From Antedon mediterranea (taxonomy: Eukaryota; Echinodermata; Crinoidea; Comatulida; Antedonidae), in the NCBI RefSeq assembly GCF_964355755.1, contig NC_092676.1, positions 11,826,288 to 11,890,287 of the forward strand: a DNA stretch of 64,000 nucleotides. Reading direction: 5' to 3'. The notes beneath the pieces are model-generated. The model made no database searches, was not told the origin of the DNA, and saw only the letters and a program-made list of their open reading frames with translations. Shown piece by piece: positions 31,454-43,440 of this stretch (position 1 is its first letter; each line of letters opens with the position of its first letter). The translations under genes and the position numbers were made by a program.

Positions 31454-31750
31454 TGTAATGTATTGAACTTGAGTAATATCAATTGCTACCATTTATTTAT
31501 ACTTCCTTCACCTGTTGCCATATATATTATGTTAACCCACTTCTATTATAACCCTTGGCTACTTAATGGTCACTAATGGCAAAAGTAGACCCTCTGCTGA
31601 GACCACTAAACATTCCACCTTGACAGATTAATTACCCATTACATATATTGTTATTATATATATAGTAGATGTAGAATAAAGAATAAACACTTCAGTGCTA
31701 GCTTTCAACTATAACAGAACTTGTCTCTCTCTAACTTATTTGTATTGTCA
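31454..31750 (+). repeat. 3' LTR, 297 bp
   Basis: Starts TGTAATGTATTGAACTTGAG directly after the polypurine tract and ends TATTGTCA (TG...CA). It contains a TA-rich region and AATAAAG near 31677 that would serve as polyadenylation signal. Confidence 0.85.
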
Positions 31751-31870
31751 GGCCCGTAGCCAGGGGTTTTTTTGGGGGTTCGGGCGAACCCCCCCCCCCC
31801 CTTTTTTTGCGCGAACCCCCCTTTTACCAGCAAACCCCCCTTGAAAAACAAAGGCCCCACTTCCAAAATC
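31751..31870 (+). repeat. GGCCCGTAGCCAGG dispersed repeat, copy 1
   Basis: Starts GGCCCGTAGCCAGGGG and contains inverted G/C runs (GGGTTCGGGCGAACCCC). A second, inverted copy of the same start lies at 34080-34217. It abuts the 3' LTR exactly, so one inserted into or next to the other. Confidence 0.55.
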
Positions 31871-32168
31871 TTGCAATTAATTATCAATTATAGCAGATTT
31901 TTTTGTCATTTTACTTCTATTGACTATGTTCAAATCGATCGAATATACAGATTGTCCGATGTCAAAGTCACTGCTGAGCGTGAGATCGAGAGATTGTTGA
32001 GAGATGATGGTTATAAATATGACGCACAAGATCACGTTCAGTTCAGTTCAATCTTTTTAGGGATTTTGATTTTTTTCCTGGAAATATTTTTTATTAAACC
32101 AAAGAATTTCACTATGTAAACTTGAATAAAAATGGTGCTGAGTTAAATTGGTACGTGTACGTAGGCCT

Positions 32169-33896
32169 ACCGTATATTTCGGTGTATAAGACGCACTTTT
32201 GACACGCAAATTTGACCTCTAAATGTTACCCTAATTAATTTAATTACCTACTAATACTTAAATTAATTAAAAATAGTGTACTACTCTGCAATGTAGGCCT
32301 AGTTAGTTACTCACTCCTGTCTAACCACAGTGTGGTAACAAGTTTATTGAATTTTTAGGTAAAGCCCCATTCCCTACGTTTTTTAGATCTAATTTAAGAT
32401 CACAAACTATATTTAATGTAAAAATAATACTATATGGTCCTATTGCGATAACTTTTTTCGTCTTTAAACGGTTAAAAATGTGAAAAATAAATCGATTCTA
32501 ATAATTATAGCGGCCCGCTATAAATCCCAAAATGCATTGCGCGCGGATTGATATTTTTGTTTTTCACCTGTAATTCGCCCACTTTTCGATCGATCGTGAA
32601 GCCAAAACAAATGGAAGACTCCTAACTTTTCAGCGAAAATACCGGATTTTCCCCAATTTGTATCAACGGAGTTTGGCAAAAATAGAAAGAAAATTAATGC
32701 AGCAACTATACAACGTCAGGCTAGGTATATAGCTAGCGTACGATGTTCGTACGTTATCGATGTTTACCAGCTAGGCCTACAAAACTAAGCCTAGCTAGGC
32801 TAGGCCTAAGACCGTCCACGAGAGGTCGATCGCCGCGAGCTACTTAGGTAGTGCATTGTTTCTCACTTTTTATCATAATTTACCATAAAACGTACATTTA
32901 AGACAAGGAATGACATGGTTTAATGTTTTTAAAGTGATATATATGTATTATTTTCCAAAAAACGTCCAAAATTGCAGGGAAGGGGTCTTTAAGATAAATT
33001 GTCATCCTCGACTGTATTAATTAATATTACAGTACGCATTAGAAATTCTACCCAGGCCTAGTAGTACTCTCTGAACTCGCGGGTGTGTATTCTAGCAGCA
33101 TGCAGCATCACAGCGCAACACATTTATGGAAGAGTCCATTAATTACGGTGGTGTCACATTTTAATTACACAATAACTATTTCCCTTGATCACGGTGGTTT
33201 ATTTTTATTACATCTCTATGTCAACAATCACATAATTTTATAATCATGTAGGCAACAGTTCGTATGTCAAGCGATATCAAAAAGAGTGTGTTGTTATTGT
33301 GTTAAGTAGCTTCCCCTAATCTCATAGTGTATATGGCCAACAGTGCTGGCCACCAGGCAAGGAGCACATGGTTTGTGCTCTCCTCTCCTCATATTGATGT
33401 AATGCATGAATGGAAATAGGAAAGATTTTCATATAGACCTACCCAACATGATATTCCTGGTTAATTATCAGCCCAAAAAACTGAACATCATTTGGATTGA
33501 TTTTATAATGGTCATACACACAATAAGAAGGTATATATTTAAATAATATGAAATTAAAGTTACTTAAATAGACATAGGCTAGCCCTACCCACACAGTGTA
33601 TCTTAACTGAAACAATATGGGGATTTCCCTTTTCATTGAACGTTCAGTTGAAGTAGAGACTGATTACGATGTAATAAAGGCAATCAAACAAAATTATATC
33701 ATTTGATTCTAATAAATATGTCTCAAATATCGTTGTTTATTATTAAAATACCATTGTTTTGATTGTAAAATGTTTACATTTCGGCCTAGAAATAAGTGCG
33801 TCTTATGCATCGACTACATAAAAAATACTAATATTTCAGTCTCCGTTATGGGTGCGTCTTATACACAGGTGCGACTTGTACACCGAAATATACGGT
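32169..33896. mobile_element. TIR element with ACCGTATATTTCGG ends
   Basis: Ends are inverted: ACCGTATATTTCGGTGTATA at 32169 and its complement at 33883-33896, with further GTGCGTCTTAT-type repeats nearby. These ends resemble a widespread animal non-autonomous DNA transposon. There is no transposase frame. No clear target duplication. It includes a nested candidate at 32352-32995. Confidence 0.65.
32352..32995. mobile_element. Candidate nested MITE
   Basis: Left TAAAGCCCCATTCCCTACG and right AGGGAAGGGGTCTTTA are imperfect inverted repeats. Internally it contains TAGGCCTA palindromes near 32770-32810. Boundaries are tentative. Confidence 0.4.
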
Positions 33897-34079
33897 ACTA
33901 TTTGTTTTTTATGTTTATAGGATAAGAAATTATTTAAGGACCTAATATAATATACTTTTTTGCAACAATAAAGCTGTATTTCAAGATCAGTACTACTAAC
34001 TTCCATAATACTGTACTATATAATTTCTCTGCATAACTCAGATTTTAGTAGGTAAAAAATGTGTCTGTAAGCTTATTAA

Positions 34080-34217
34080 AGCAACCGAAATTGCCCCCCG
34101 ACCGGGGGCCCTTGGCGGCCCCCTGCCCTCCCCCCCCCCCCACTACAGTTGCTCGCTGCGCTCGCAAAATACTTGGTGTCAAGAAAATCCCCCTCTGATG
34201 CATTCTGGCTACGGGCC
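34080..34217 (-). repeat. GGCCCGTAGCCAG dispersed repeat, copy 2
   Basis: On the minus strand begins AGGCCCGTAGCCAGAATGC, then GCGAGCGCAGCGAGC and a long poly-G. The frame at 34045-34323 is a low-complexity artefact of it. Confidence 0.5.
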
Positions 34218-34744
34218 TGATTGTAAAACGGTACATTACAAGCTCAATCTCTTGCAGTGAATAAAAGGTAACTGATATGCCGATCAAATAACATGCCGCA
34301 AAAAGACTACGTCCGACAATCATAATAATAGGCCTAAAATTAAACTTTAGCTAATATTATTAGCCCCAACCTAGAGGCTGTAAGAATATGTTATAGCGCC
34401 ACCTATAATAATATGAAAACACATGTCTTGAGAGGCGCTGCCATCTTGAGTTACTGTATTGTTATAGCTAGTTAGTATGCTTCTACTTCATGATCATTAA
34501 AATACCTCTCGGAGACACTAAAGAGTAGTCGTCGGTCGTCTGTTATTTCCGTATGCATTATAAGAACCTATGACACAACATGGAATTTAAACGTTTGAAC
34601 TGTCCAAACATCCAAATTGGACAACGTAGAACCTAGCTTAGTGTATTGAAGTTTCAAATCAGCTGACGGTGCGTACAGGGTACGAAACCCGGTACGGTGA
34701 GTGAACTATTTTTGCGTGGCTAGTTGAAGTGACAAGCGGTCGCT

Positions 34745-36205
34745 CAACCATGCATCTTCGATGCAATTTCCGGTTCCACAACCCTTAGGCTATGTTCAGA
34801 CCCATGGCGTTAGACCGTTTTAGCGTACAACGTTACTAGCAAGGTCACATTACAAACCGCAGAGGAAAAAATGAGGTGTTCAGACCCATAGCGTACGATT
34901 ATCGTTACAACGGAAGTGCGTCATCCAGGTTGGTTCTAGTTGCATATTCATGTGCTCTTACCCACGTGTTTTCATCATTATTTCCACTGTATATAGGCCT
35001 AGATCTCAGCCCTACAATTATGACAAAATTTGCCGTAAATAAAACATACCTCAGGCTGAGGTCAGCATTTATTTGAGAAAAATATAGTGAAGCCAAATTT
35101 CTGTTTCTATTGTTTTATTTTGTAGTAAAAAACATTTTCCCCAGGCCTCGTGCTGTTACGAAAATAAAGCAAGCCTCCTAATGATGAAGATGGAGATGGA
35201 GGGAAAAAATTGATTGTGATTAGTCCAGACCTCAGTCAGTTAAAAAAAAACCTTAACTTGCTAATAAAAATGACACAGCTCCCCTCGTTTGTTTACTGAA
35301 TTTTTTAGGAGTTAGGGGGTCTTTCAGCATTATACTTGTCCAGTCTAGTCTGCCTTGTATATATGAATGAGTGACTTGATGTTCCACCACGCTAGTTTAT
35401 AGCTTGAATGAAATTCATGAATGGCTCTTAGCTAGGCCTAGGCCTAAAAGGAGACGGGATCGTAGTCACTATGTTTAAATACAAGGTGCATTTATTTATG
35501 TCATTTGTTAGAAAATATAATGGTAAATCAATTGATACATGTAGTTTGTAGCCTAGTTTTTTTTAACAGTTGTATTTGTAGCCTAGTTAGGCCTTTTTGT
35601 TGTTGAAATCCATCTCTCACATATTGACGATACAAGATGTCAGCCTAGGTCAAACCTTGTTTCGCGTCATAACAGGAAACGTTCTGATTGGATACAACGT
35701 TGACTTACAGTAGCATCGTACGCTAAAACGGTACTATCAACCGTTTTCCACTACAACGCTACAACCGTTGTACAACGCGTTGTACGCTAATCCCCAACTG
35801 TTCAGACACACATTCTTTTAGCGTCGTACGCTAAAACGGTCTAACGCCATGGGTCTGAACAGGGCCTTAAACACGAACGGAGACGTTAGGGAAAATTGGA
35901 AATGTTTTAAGTCTCAATGGACCAACTATGAAATCGCCACAGGCCTCGTCAGCAAAGATGATAAAGTAAGAGTAGCTACACTCCTCTCAATTATGGGAAA
36001 AGAATGCTATATGACTTCTCAGTTGGAAGAAGATACTCTTAAAACTGATGCAATCCTTAAAAAGCTATCTGATTACTTTAAACCAGCTACCAACGTGATA
36101 TACGAACGGTATACTGTATTTTTAATTCACGTGACCAAAAACAAGGTGAAAAGTTCGACGAGTTCGTCACCGAGTTAAAACATTTAAGCGATTCATGAAA
36201 GATGG
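34745..36205 (+). pseudogene. Ty3/Gypsy gag remnant split by a MITE
   Basis: Gag coding is read before (MQFPVPQPL, 34761-34787) and after the MITE (NTNGDVRENWKCF, then VRVATLLSIMG and NVIYERY), resembling the N-terminal gag of Ty3/Gypsy elements. The reading frame continues exactly across the TTA duplication. A frameshift near 36115 is followed by GEKFDEFVTELKHL in another frame and then a stop. LTRs and pol are absent. Confidence 0.75.
34788..35866. mobile_element. PIF/Harbinger-like MITE, 1079 bp
   Basis: TIRs GGCTATGTTCAGACCCATGG and GGCCCTGTTCAGACCCATGG (18 of 20 identical, then GCGTTAGACCGTTTTAGCGT in both) with a TTA target repeat on each side (34785-34787, 35867-35869), the Harbinger signature. 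It is inserted in the gag remnant. Internally there are several GTACGCTAAAACGG-type repeats and TAGGCCTA motifs. No transposase. Confidence 0.85.
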
Positions 36206-36236
36206 TGGTATAAAATACCTCCATGGGTATATTACG

Positions 36237-36460
36237 ATCGATTTTGTATTTTGACTCCACATTTGATAACTAACTTTATTGTGTGAATACAACACCTAAT
36301 ATAAGTATGCCTCATAAGTACTTTAATGAAGAATAATCACATAAAAAGAAACAAATAAATCCTTAAATTAATTATTTTACAGACGTGTTTCTAGCACACT
36401 GTTCGCGAATTTCACTTAATGTTCAATATTTTTGTTTCTATGGAGCGCCAAGAGCAAAGA
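36237..36460. mobile_element. Diverged remnant of the 1597-2698 family
   Basis: TTGTATTTTGACTCCACATT, then TTACAGACGTGTTTCTAG and CTATGGAGCGCCAAGAGC parallel 1943-2160. The terminal CACGAAAGCTAAGA arms are absent. Confidence 0.65.
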
Positions 36461-38747
36461 GGACTAAAACTCAGTGGAATGAGTCTATTTCTAATGCATT
36501 TATTGGTGAAATACACGTTTAATTTCAATATATTTTGTTAATTTGTCAATAAAATGCTGTAATATGTTACTGCTGATATTGTTCTGTCTAAATCAACATC
36601 ACTACCTAGCCCAGACCTAGGACATCCTACCAATTGCGGTTTGCTGCAGCACGTCGCTGAGAGTGAGGCATACATATTATTGTACTGTATTTGCCTTGAG
36701 GTATTGCCTGTTAAAGAATAGCACGGGCTGTACCATTTTACTGTGGGTAATTGCGGTCAAATTTATAATAAATATTGAAAAACTGCAGGTATATAAAAAC
36801 CATTTCCTGATTTCTGCCCTCTATTTATTTTATTCAATGGATTTTTAACTGTATTCCAAGACAGCGTCAACGTCGATTACTGTATTGTAGAAACCTACTC
36901 AAGTTAATTGTTTTTTTTACAAACTCGTGTTTTTTTTTTCACTTTTCTACTTTGATAATTTACGATGTATTGTTGTAGTGTGATTTAAGGTTTTATTTCA
37001 ATTGCCATATACAATTAATAAGAAGGTCAAAACATGGAGATATAAATTCAAAATGATGAAGGCAATTTTCCATCGAGGGTATTAAAAAGAAAATACTATA
37101 CTGGATAATTTTTAAAAAGCATAACATGGCACAGGCGTACCTGCATAGGCTATAAAAGTGTTTAAATTTCATATAAATATTATTTTGATGATTTGCATCT
37201 CTAAATATGATTATTAAGAATGTCGGTTTTAATTTAATTTAGTTTCATCGTATTCAATGACAGATTCATCTTTTTAACATGCTCTTTTACAGCTCTGTTT
37301 ATATTTAATTTTAGGTTTGTTATATTGGAACAAAATTAAAGTCCCAAGTAAAATATGCGATTTCTGTTATTTTTAGGGCGAGTTTGTTTTGTTGTACTTT
37401 AATTATTTAATTGTTGTAATAACAACCAATTTAACTATGACCACCATACTAACCAACCTGAGATATTTAAAATGCGGGACAGACTATTTTTGTAGGGGGT
37501 GAGGGTCGGACACGAAGTATTTTCAGCCCCCACCACCTCGTGGTGGCCTGCGACGTAAACAAATTTAGTTCACTGGCACTCCTAGATGGCTGGAAATATT
37601 ACTCTCGCACGTAAAATTCATGATGAATGGCACCTCTTGTATTCTGGTACGGTAAACGATGCAAATATTATTAGATTGTATGTTACTCTTTTTTTGTTAA
37701 TCTGTAATTCAACGATTTTCATGCTGATTCTTGAATTTATTTTATTAAAAAAATGTCTTCGGAGGGTAAAAATTGAACTGATCCACCCCCAATGGCAAGA
37801 AAATTGGGCCTTCCTTTTATAAACGCACACATCATGGATTGTCATGTGTAATTGCGATCGTGACTAACGCATGGTTATCGGCCCATCCTCATCACGGCGA
37901 GCGACCACGGACAAATTAATTGTAATTTTCCCCTGATATTACGTTTTTTATTGATGTGTGGTGTTATAATATGAATACTCGCATAATGTTCTATACTGTT
38001 AAAATATACCAATTAATTTTAATGCATTTTCCTCTCAAATGATAACGCATCGAATATAGGTCTACTTATGTGTTCAAAGGCGTGTTTTTTTTTTTCTCTT
38101 TTGTGGCGTTAACCACTATTTATTCATTTCATTTCATCAACAGATTAATACAATTATTTCTAATAATAATAATAACTATTCATTGTTATTCTTACTTTTG
38201 TTTGGTTTATATATATTTATTTTTTTTTTTAATTTTATCAACGTTACTGTTCTTGGAATCAGAGCATTATTTCTTTTCTGTTATCCACCTTTTTTCATAA
38301 TTTTCTAGTATTTTTTTTGTTCTATAAATCTCAACATCTAACATTGTGAACACTTAACTAATAAATGTACTGTAGGAGATACATTTACTAATGTTGTATA
38401 GTTATTTTCGGTAGTATTTTTGACATATAATTCATTTATACCTATATACAGATTATATACATTATTTTAAAATACGAATATAAACAAAAAACAAAAACAA
38501 AAATATTAAAAATGCTTTTCTTACTCCTGTGTCTAGTTTTATGTCTCATGGTTATATTTGTTTGCTTATCTTCTCGTGCGTTACTTATGTTGCGTTACGT
38601 TTATTTTTTGTTTTCAATATTAATTTATATAATTTTTTTTTTTTTTTTTATTTATATTTCATATAAGATAAAATGAAACTGCCTATGTGTATTATACAAC
38701 ATTATTTTGTAATATATTTTAAATAATCAGATTCACATCAATATAAA
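36461..38747. other. Unassigned AT-rich DNA
   Basis: About 2.3 kb without credible gene. T-rich low-complexity stretches at 38080-38330 and 38630-38650; the latter part may be the 3' UTR of the LINE at 38748-39287. A hairpin CCACCTCGTGGTGG sits near 37533. Confidence 0.35.
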
Positions 38748-39287
38748 TTATAATAGGTGGTTAAGGTAAGATCTTTTGTTTTTTGCCGCCATAAAAAGAC
38801 GAGACAATGATCCGGTCCATTTGTTTACATTTTTCAAAGTATGTGCCTTGTAAACGCAGAAGCATCCAATAGAGAACATGTGGTTTACATATTTGTTTCC
38901 TGTACCTAGTACAATGTTTCGATAATTTGCCTCGATCCCAAATTTGTGCATGGTATAAACGTTAATATATTCCCATAAGGGTTTTACTTCAGTGCATTCA
39001 TAAAAGAAATGGGCATCATCCTCTACTACGTTGCATTGTAGGCAAGTATCTGTGTTGCTTATTTTCCATTTTAACAGCCTTCTTTTGGTAGGTGTTATAC
39101 AATGCACTAGTTTGATGTTCAACTGTTTAAGTTTATTATCTTTAATATCTTTAATTTTTTTTTTCCATGTTACAGACCAATCGTTCTCCATGTTAAAATA
39201 TGTTTCCCATTTTGTTTTACTTTTGGATGGTTCTAGACATTTTTCTTTAATAAAAAAAGAACATATTTGTTTGCTACTCATATTCAA
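38748..39287 (-). pseudogene. Tx1/L1-type LINE C-terminus
   Basis: A 179-codon frame: KWETYFNMENDWSVTWKKK, IKLVHCITPTKRRLLKWKI, then a zinc knuckle CLQCNVVEDDAHFFYEC and LWEYI. This is the C-terminal region after RT in L1/Tx1 LINEs. The frame itself is intact, but no RT precedes it, so it is a 5'-truncated copy. The plus-strand frame at 39031-39303 is its shadow. Confidence 0.85.
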
Positions 39288-39303
39288 AGGCGTGTTTCAT
39301 TAA

Positions 39304-39934
39304 AAATCACTTGAAATGCGAGACCGTCCCGAACCATGCGAGATGGTTGGTAACTATATGGACCACATAAATGTTTGTTGGAATTAATGGTATCGGAAAT
39401 TACAAAGCCTTTGAATAATATATAATGTCGTACCTTATAGCGCCAAACAAAAAATTTGGTGCTGAGAGATTTTTTTGTTTAGAATGGATCGTTGACCGGA
39501 AAACAACTAATATCTTATACTTTGATAGCATGTGTTATTGGTGGTACAATTCAGAATAGAATAGGAACGGCGGTTTAGCGTTAAAGTTAAAGTTAATTTT
39601 CAGTCGTGTGTTTCTTATAAATTTGTAATTGTGTTCTGACCGCTCTAAAGGTACTTTGTCACCGGTTGGTCTCTTCCCGTCACGGCGATCCTTTTGTATA
39701 TTCTTATTGATGATTCTTCTAATCTATTTTTATATGTGCCTGTAAAAATCCTAATAATAAATATGAACCTCTAACCACTGAAATTACTATTGCAGTATTA
39801 TTTAGGGTTAAAATGCCGGCTATTCAATTAGTTAACAATATGCATACATACATAGCGGATTAATACAATTTACAGCTTGCCCAGCTCGTTTAAATGGACT
39901 CGCACTCATGGGAATTTGAATTGAATGCTGTTTA
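39304..39934. other. Unassigned DNA
   Basis: No gene recognised. Bases 39919-39934 (AATTGAATGCTGTTTA) match the end of the satellite unit found from 41063 on. Confidence 0.35.
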
Positions 39935-41060
39935 AAATGGACCTGAAATGGAATTTCGATTTTCAAGAAATTCACACATGTTATTTAAATGTATCAAATT
40001 AACACAAACCCATACAAATAAAAACAAAATGTATAGTATTTTGAGTAAAAACGAAATTTTAAGATACCATGGTAAATTAGCGAAAATTACTCACGCCATT
40101 GCAATATTCTATTTCAACGGCCGTCGGAAGCCTCTATATTCAAGACGTCACATATACACACGACGATATCGAGAGCCTGTATGTGCCGCCCGATAGTCAG
40201 TGAATGATCGACGGCCTGGAATGATACGCGAAGCGTTGACACTAATACTAATTTATTCAATATCTAATGTTGTTGAAATATAGGTCCCTAAAATGTACTT
40301 CGTTTGTTCTAAAACCCGAATTTAGAAGGCCTACCTCCCAAACCTTTACTAGGCCTAGGCCCCCAATCCAGCGCGCGGAGTCGATCCACCACCCACATCA
40401 TGCGGCGAGGCTCCGTTGCATCCAAGGACCAAAGCGATATCAACAACTTGCTGCGCTCATTGTCAAGCCAAAGTAAAATATGAATAAAATTCGTTTTCGA
40501 ACTGCCTGATTCGTGACAAATAAATTATCATCTCATATTACTAATTTAATTCTGCTAAACTAAAAACTAAAGAAACTAACACATTTTAGCAGTATAAATT
40601 AAGAACGATATACAAAATACAAGAACGGAAAATATGGATACGCATCATTGCGCACGGAGCTGTATCCCGGACAACGTTGCCAGGCCAACTTCGGTATTGC
40701 CAGAAAAAAACCGTTGATTTTAAGATTTTAAATCGTCATTTACTCGATGAATAACCGTTTATACGGTAATAATTTATCTAAAAAAATTCTAAATACGTTT
40801 CTGCAAATGCACAAGCATTATTTAGAAAATACTCCATAGATTTCAAGAGTTATAGCCAAAAAACTGCAAATTGTCCATTGGAGGGATAGGAATATATTCG
40901 CAAAGTGACGTCACCCGCGAATTTTTTGGATTTTCAAATGGGGCTTTCCCCAAAAGGGCCAATTTATATTTTGTAACAATATACATTCTAGCAACACCTA
41001 ATAGCCCCCAAAACATCATTCTAAAATGAAAAAAATCGAAAATCCATTTCAGGTCCATTT
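39935..41060. mobile_element. TA-flanked TIR element (1126 bp) inside the satellite
   Basis: Inverted ends AAATGGACCTGAAATGGA and TCCATTTCAGGTCCATTT, about 28 bp, with TA on both sides (39933-39934 and 41061-41062). Joining the flanks recreates the satellite sequence GCTGTTTAACTAAAA, which shows the insertion point. A TA duplication suggests the Tc1/mariner superfamily. No transposase frame. Confidence 0.8.
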
Positions 41061-41062
41061 TA

Positions 41063-42480
41063 ACTAAAAAAAACGCGTTCTCAGAGAAAAATCACAGAAA
41101 TCGCATAACTTAACTGTACTTTTTTATTTATTTATTGAATGAAATAATGAATGTTTATCACATGGAACTAAAGTAAACTCAAACAAGATATAATCAAGTT
41201 TAAGCACTTGAATGCTGGGTACTTAAAAAAACACGCTCTCAGGGAAAATTACAGAAATTGCATAACTGTAGCTTTAAATTTATTTTTATTGAATGAAATA
41301 ATGAATGCTTATCACATGGAACTAAAGCAAACTACTCAAGCAAGATGAAAACAAGTCTATTTAAGCAATTGAATGCTATTTAATTAAAAAACACGCTCTC
41401 AGTGAAAATCACAGAAATTACGTAACTGTGCCTTTAAATTTATTTTTATTGAATGAAATTATTAGTGTTCATCACATAGAACTAAAGTAAAGTCAAACAA
41501 GATAAAAGCAAGTCTATTTAAGCAATTGAATGCTATTTAATTAAAAAACACGCTCATATGGAAAATCACAGAAATTACGTAACTGTACCTTTAAATTTAC
41601 TTTTATTGAATGAAATTATTAGTGTTCATCACATAGAACTAAAGTAAAGTCAAACAAGATAAAAGCAAGTCTATTTAAGCAATTGAATGCTGTTTAATTA
41701 AAAAACACGCTCTCATGGAAAGTCACAGAAATTACGTAACTGTACCCTTAAATTTATTTTTATTGAACGAAATATTAGTGTTCATCACATGGAACTAAAG
41801 TAAACTCAGACAAGATAAAATCAAGTCTATTTAAGCAATTGAATGCTGTTTAATTAAAAAACACGCTCTCAGTGAAAATCACAGAAATTACGTAGGCCTA
41901 ACTGTGCCTTTAAATTTATTTGTATTGAATGAAAATATTAGTGTTCATCACATGGAACTAAAGTAAAGTCAAACAAGATAAAATCAAGTCTATTAAGCAA
42001 TTGAATGTTGTTTAATTAAAAAACACGCTCTCATGGAAAATTACAGAAATTACGTAACTGTACCTTTAAATTGATTTTTATCGAATGAAAATATTAGTGT
42101 TCATCACATGGAACTAAAGTAAATTCAAACAAGATAAGAGCAACCGAATGCTATTTAATTAAACAGCATTCAATTGCTAAAATAAACTTGATTTTATTAG
42201 TGTTCATCACATGGAACTAAAGTAAACTCAAACAAGATTAAATCAAGTCTATTTAAGCAATTGAATGCTGTTTAATTAAAAAACACGCTCTCTCATGGAA
42301 ATTTACAGAAATTACGTAACTGTACCTTTAAATTTATTTTTATTGAATGAAAATATTAGTGTTCATCACATGGAACTAAAGTAAATTCAAACAAGATAAG
42401 AGCAATTGAATGCTGTTTAATTAAACAGCATTCAATTGCTCAAATAAACTTGATTTTATTTGTGTTCATCACATGGAACT
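41063..42480 (+). repeat. About 157-bp satellite, eight to nine units
   Basis: Units contain AAAACACGCTCTCAGTGAAA, ATCACAGAAATTACGTAACT, GTTCATCACATGGAACTAAA and AAGCAATTGAATGCTGTTTA. Starts lie near 41069, 41230, 41390, 41547, 41704, 41862, 42025 and 42283. Period is about 157-163. Two late units carry inverted fragments of themselves (42138-42177 and 42401-42440). Confidence 0.95.
42401..42440. repeat. Perfect 40-bp palindrome in the satellite
   Basis: AGCAATTGAATGCTGTTTAA followed at once by its exact complement. A degenerate version with three mismatches is at 42138-42177. After each, the inverted unit continues about 20 bases and then the forward unit resumes. Confidence 0.95.
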
Positions 42481-42653
42481 AAAATAAACTGCTTAATTTT
42501 TCCTTGATAATGTGTTATATTAATATTTATAATATGTGAATAAAAGATACTGTACATAAATTGACCCGATTAAATAATACTGTAGAGTAACAGACAAATA
42601 TATAACATCTTGCACCTTAATATTTTATATCATTGCAAATTTATTTTCAACAG

Positions 42654-42770
42654 ATGCTGCAGTTTGTTGAGGAGCAAGCTACGCAAGACAAAATAATTCA
42701 CCTAGACTCTAAAAAGAAACAAACAAATATTAAATGTCAACCAGGAACTAGATTGGGCACCAAAAAATAA
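42654..42770 (+). CDS. Candidate terminal exon, unknown protein
   Basis: The acceptor TTTATTTTCAACAG precedes an ATG-initiated 38-codon frame (MLQFVEEQATQDKIIHLDSK, then a lysine-rich end GTRLGTKK) closed by TAA within AAAAAATAAAATT, where an AATAAA signal overlaps. Upstream DNA is satellite, so earlier exons, if any, are far away. No family resemblance. Confidence 0.3.
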   Translation: MLQFVEEQATQDKIIHLDSKKKQTNIKCQPGTRLGTKK

Positions 42771-42859
42771 AATTATTATATCAGCCACAGTTTCTCTTAA
42801 TATCATATAAATAAAACTAAACATTCTTATTCACCAGGTTTTATTGTAGGACATTTTGA

Positions 42860-42979
42860 TTATATAAATCCATTTACCGGAAAATGTACTTGGCTAAAAT
42901 CGCAAGGCCTTACGGCATTATAAACTGCAAGTCCAATCAAGGTCATGAAAGTGGTTTGGTACAGCTGATTTGTATTATC
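42860..42979 (-). CDS. Candidate terminal exon, possibly COX7A-like
   Basis: On the minus strand acceptor CTTTTTACTGTAG precedes a 39-codon frame with TNQLYQTTFMTLIGLAVYNA, ended by TAA, then AATAAA (in TACAATAAAACC) about 20-25 bases on. The 'D-x-LY-x-TT-x-LT-x-G' style and single hydrophobic helix recall the C-terminus of cytochrome c oxidase subunit 7A, an inner mitochondrial membrane protein. A short frame starting MFTSLYKLSNLLCF at 43622 (minus) could be an N-terminus, but no splice path is proven. The identity is tentative. Confidence 0.35.
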   Translation of the reverse strand, partial: DNTNQLYQTTFMTLIGLAVYNAVRPCDFSQVHFPVNGFI

Positions 42980-43369
42980 CTACAGTAAAAAGAAAAAAAA
43001 TCATAAAATTAAATATTCTATATATAGATTAGAAGTCTGCAACATGTATACAAATAACACACCTATGCACTTGTTCTGACGTGTATGATGATATGAATTA
43101 AAATTAACACAACTCACTACTCGAAATAAATGATGCGCTCGGACACAAACTTTTATGATATTTTGTGGAAACACGACTTTGGAATCATTTTATTTGTGTG
43201 TGTGCTTTTTTGTTTTGTTTTTTTCTTTTACATTTTTTAACAATTTTAATGGTTTTTTATATTTTGCAATTTTTTTGCGTGAGGTTTGGTATCTTTTTTG
43301 GTATTTTTGTAATTACATTGTGGTTTAGATTTGTTGATTTAAGCGGAGATAATTATTATTTACACATCG
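42980..43369. other. Unassigned T-rich DNA
   Basis: The frame at 43165-43488 is T-rich low complexity running into the tRNA-like segment and is not credible. Confidence 0.3.
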
Positions 43370-43440
43370 CGGATTTGAACTCGAAACTACTAAGCATTAA
43401 TTTCAATGGCCACGGCGTTTTACTCATTAAGCCAAACCGT
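43370..43440 (-). other. tRNA-like SINE head
   Basis: Minus-strand box A-like TTGGCTTAATGAGTAA and box B GAGTTCAAATCC. Stems are poor, so it is a pseudogene or SINE start. Confidence 0.5.

Larger units (their letters stand above)
27959..31750 (+). mobile_element. Ty3/Gypsy LTR retrotransposon, gag deleted
   Basis: A partial 5' LTR, protease, reverse transcriptase, RNase H, integrase, polypurine tract (AGAAGGGAGGGA, 31441-31452) and complete 3' LTR in Ty3/Gypsy order. The rest of the 5' LTR, primer site and gag are deleted between 28066 and about 28080. Many frameshifts and stops. No 5-bp target repeat is visible. Confidence 0.9.

Noticed and set aside
34045-34323. Minus-strand 92-codon protein
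   Set aside because: It crosses poly-G and a dispersed repeat and has a glycine-rich artefact.
41063-42480. CRISPR-like array
   Set aside because: Units are contiguous 157-bp satellites without unique spacers, in a eukaryotic genome.
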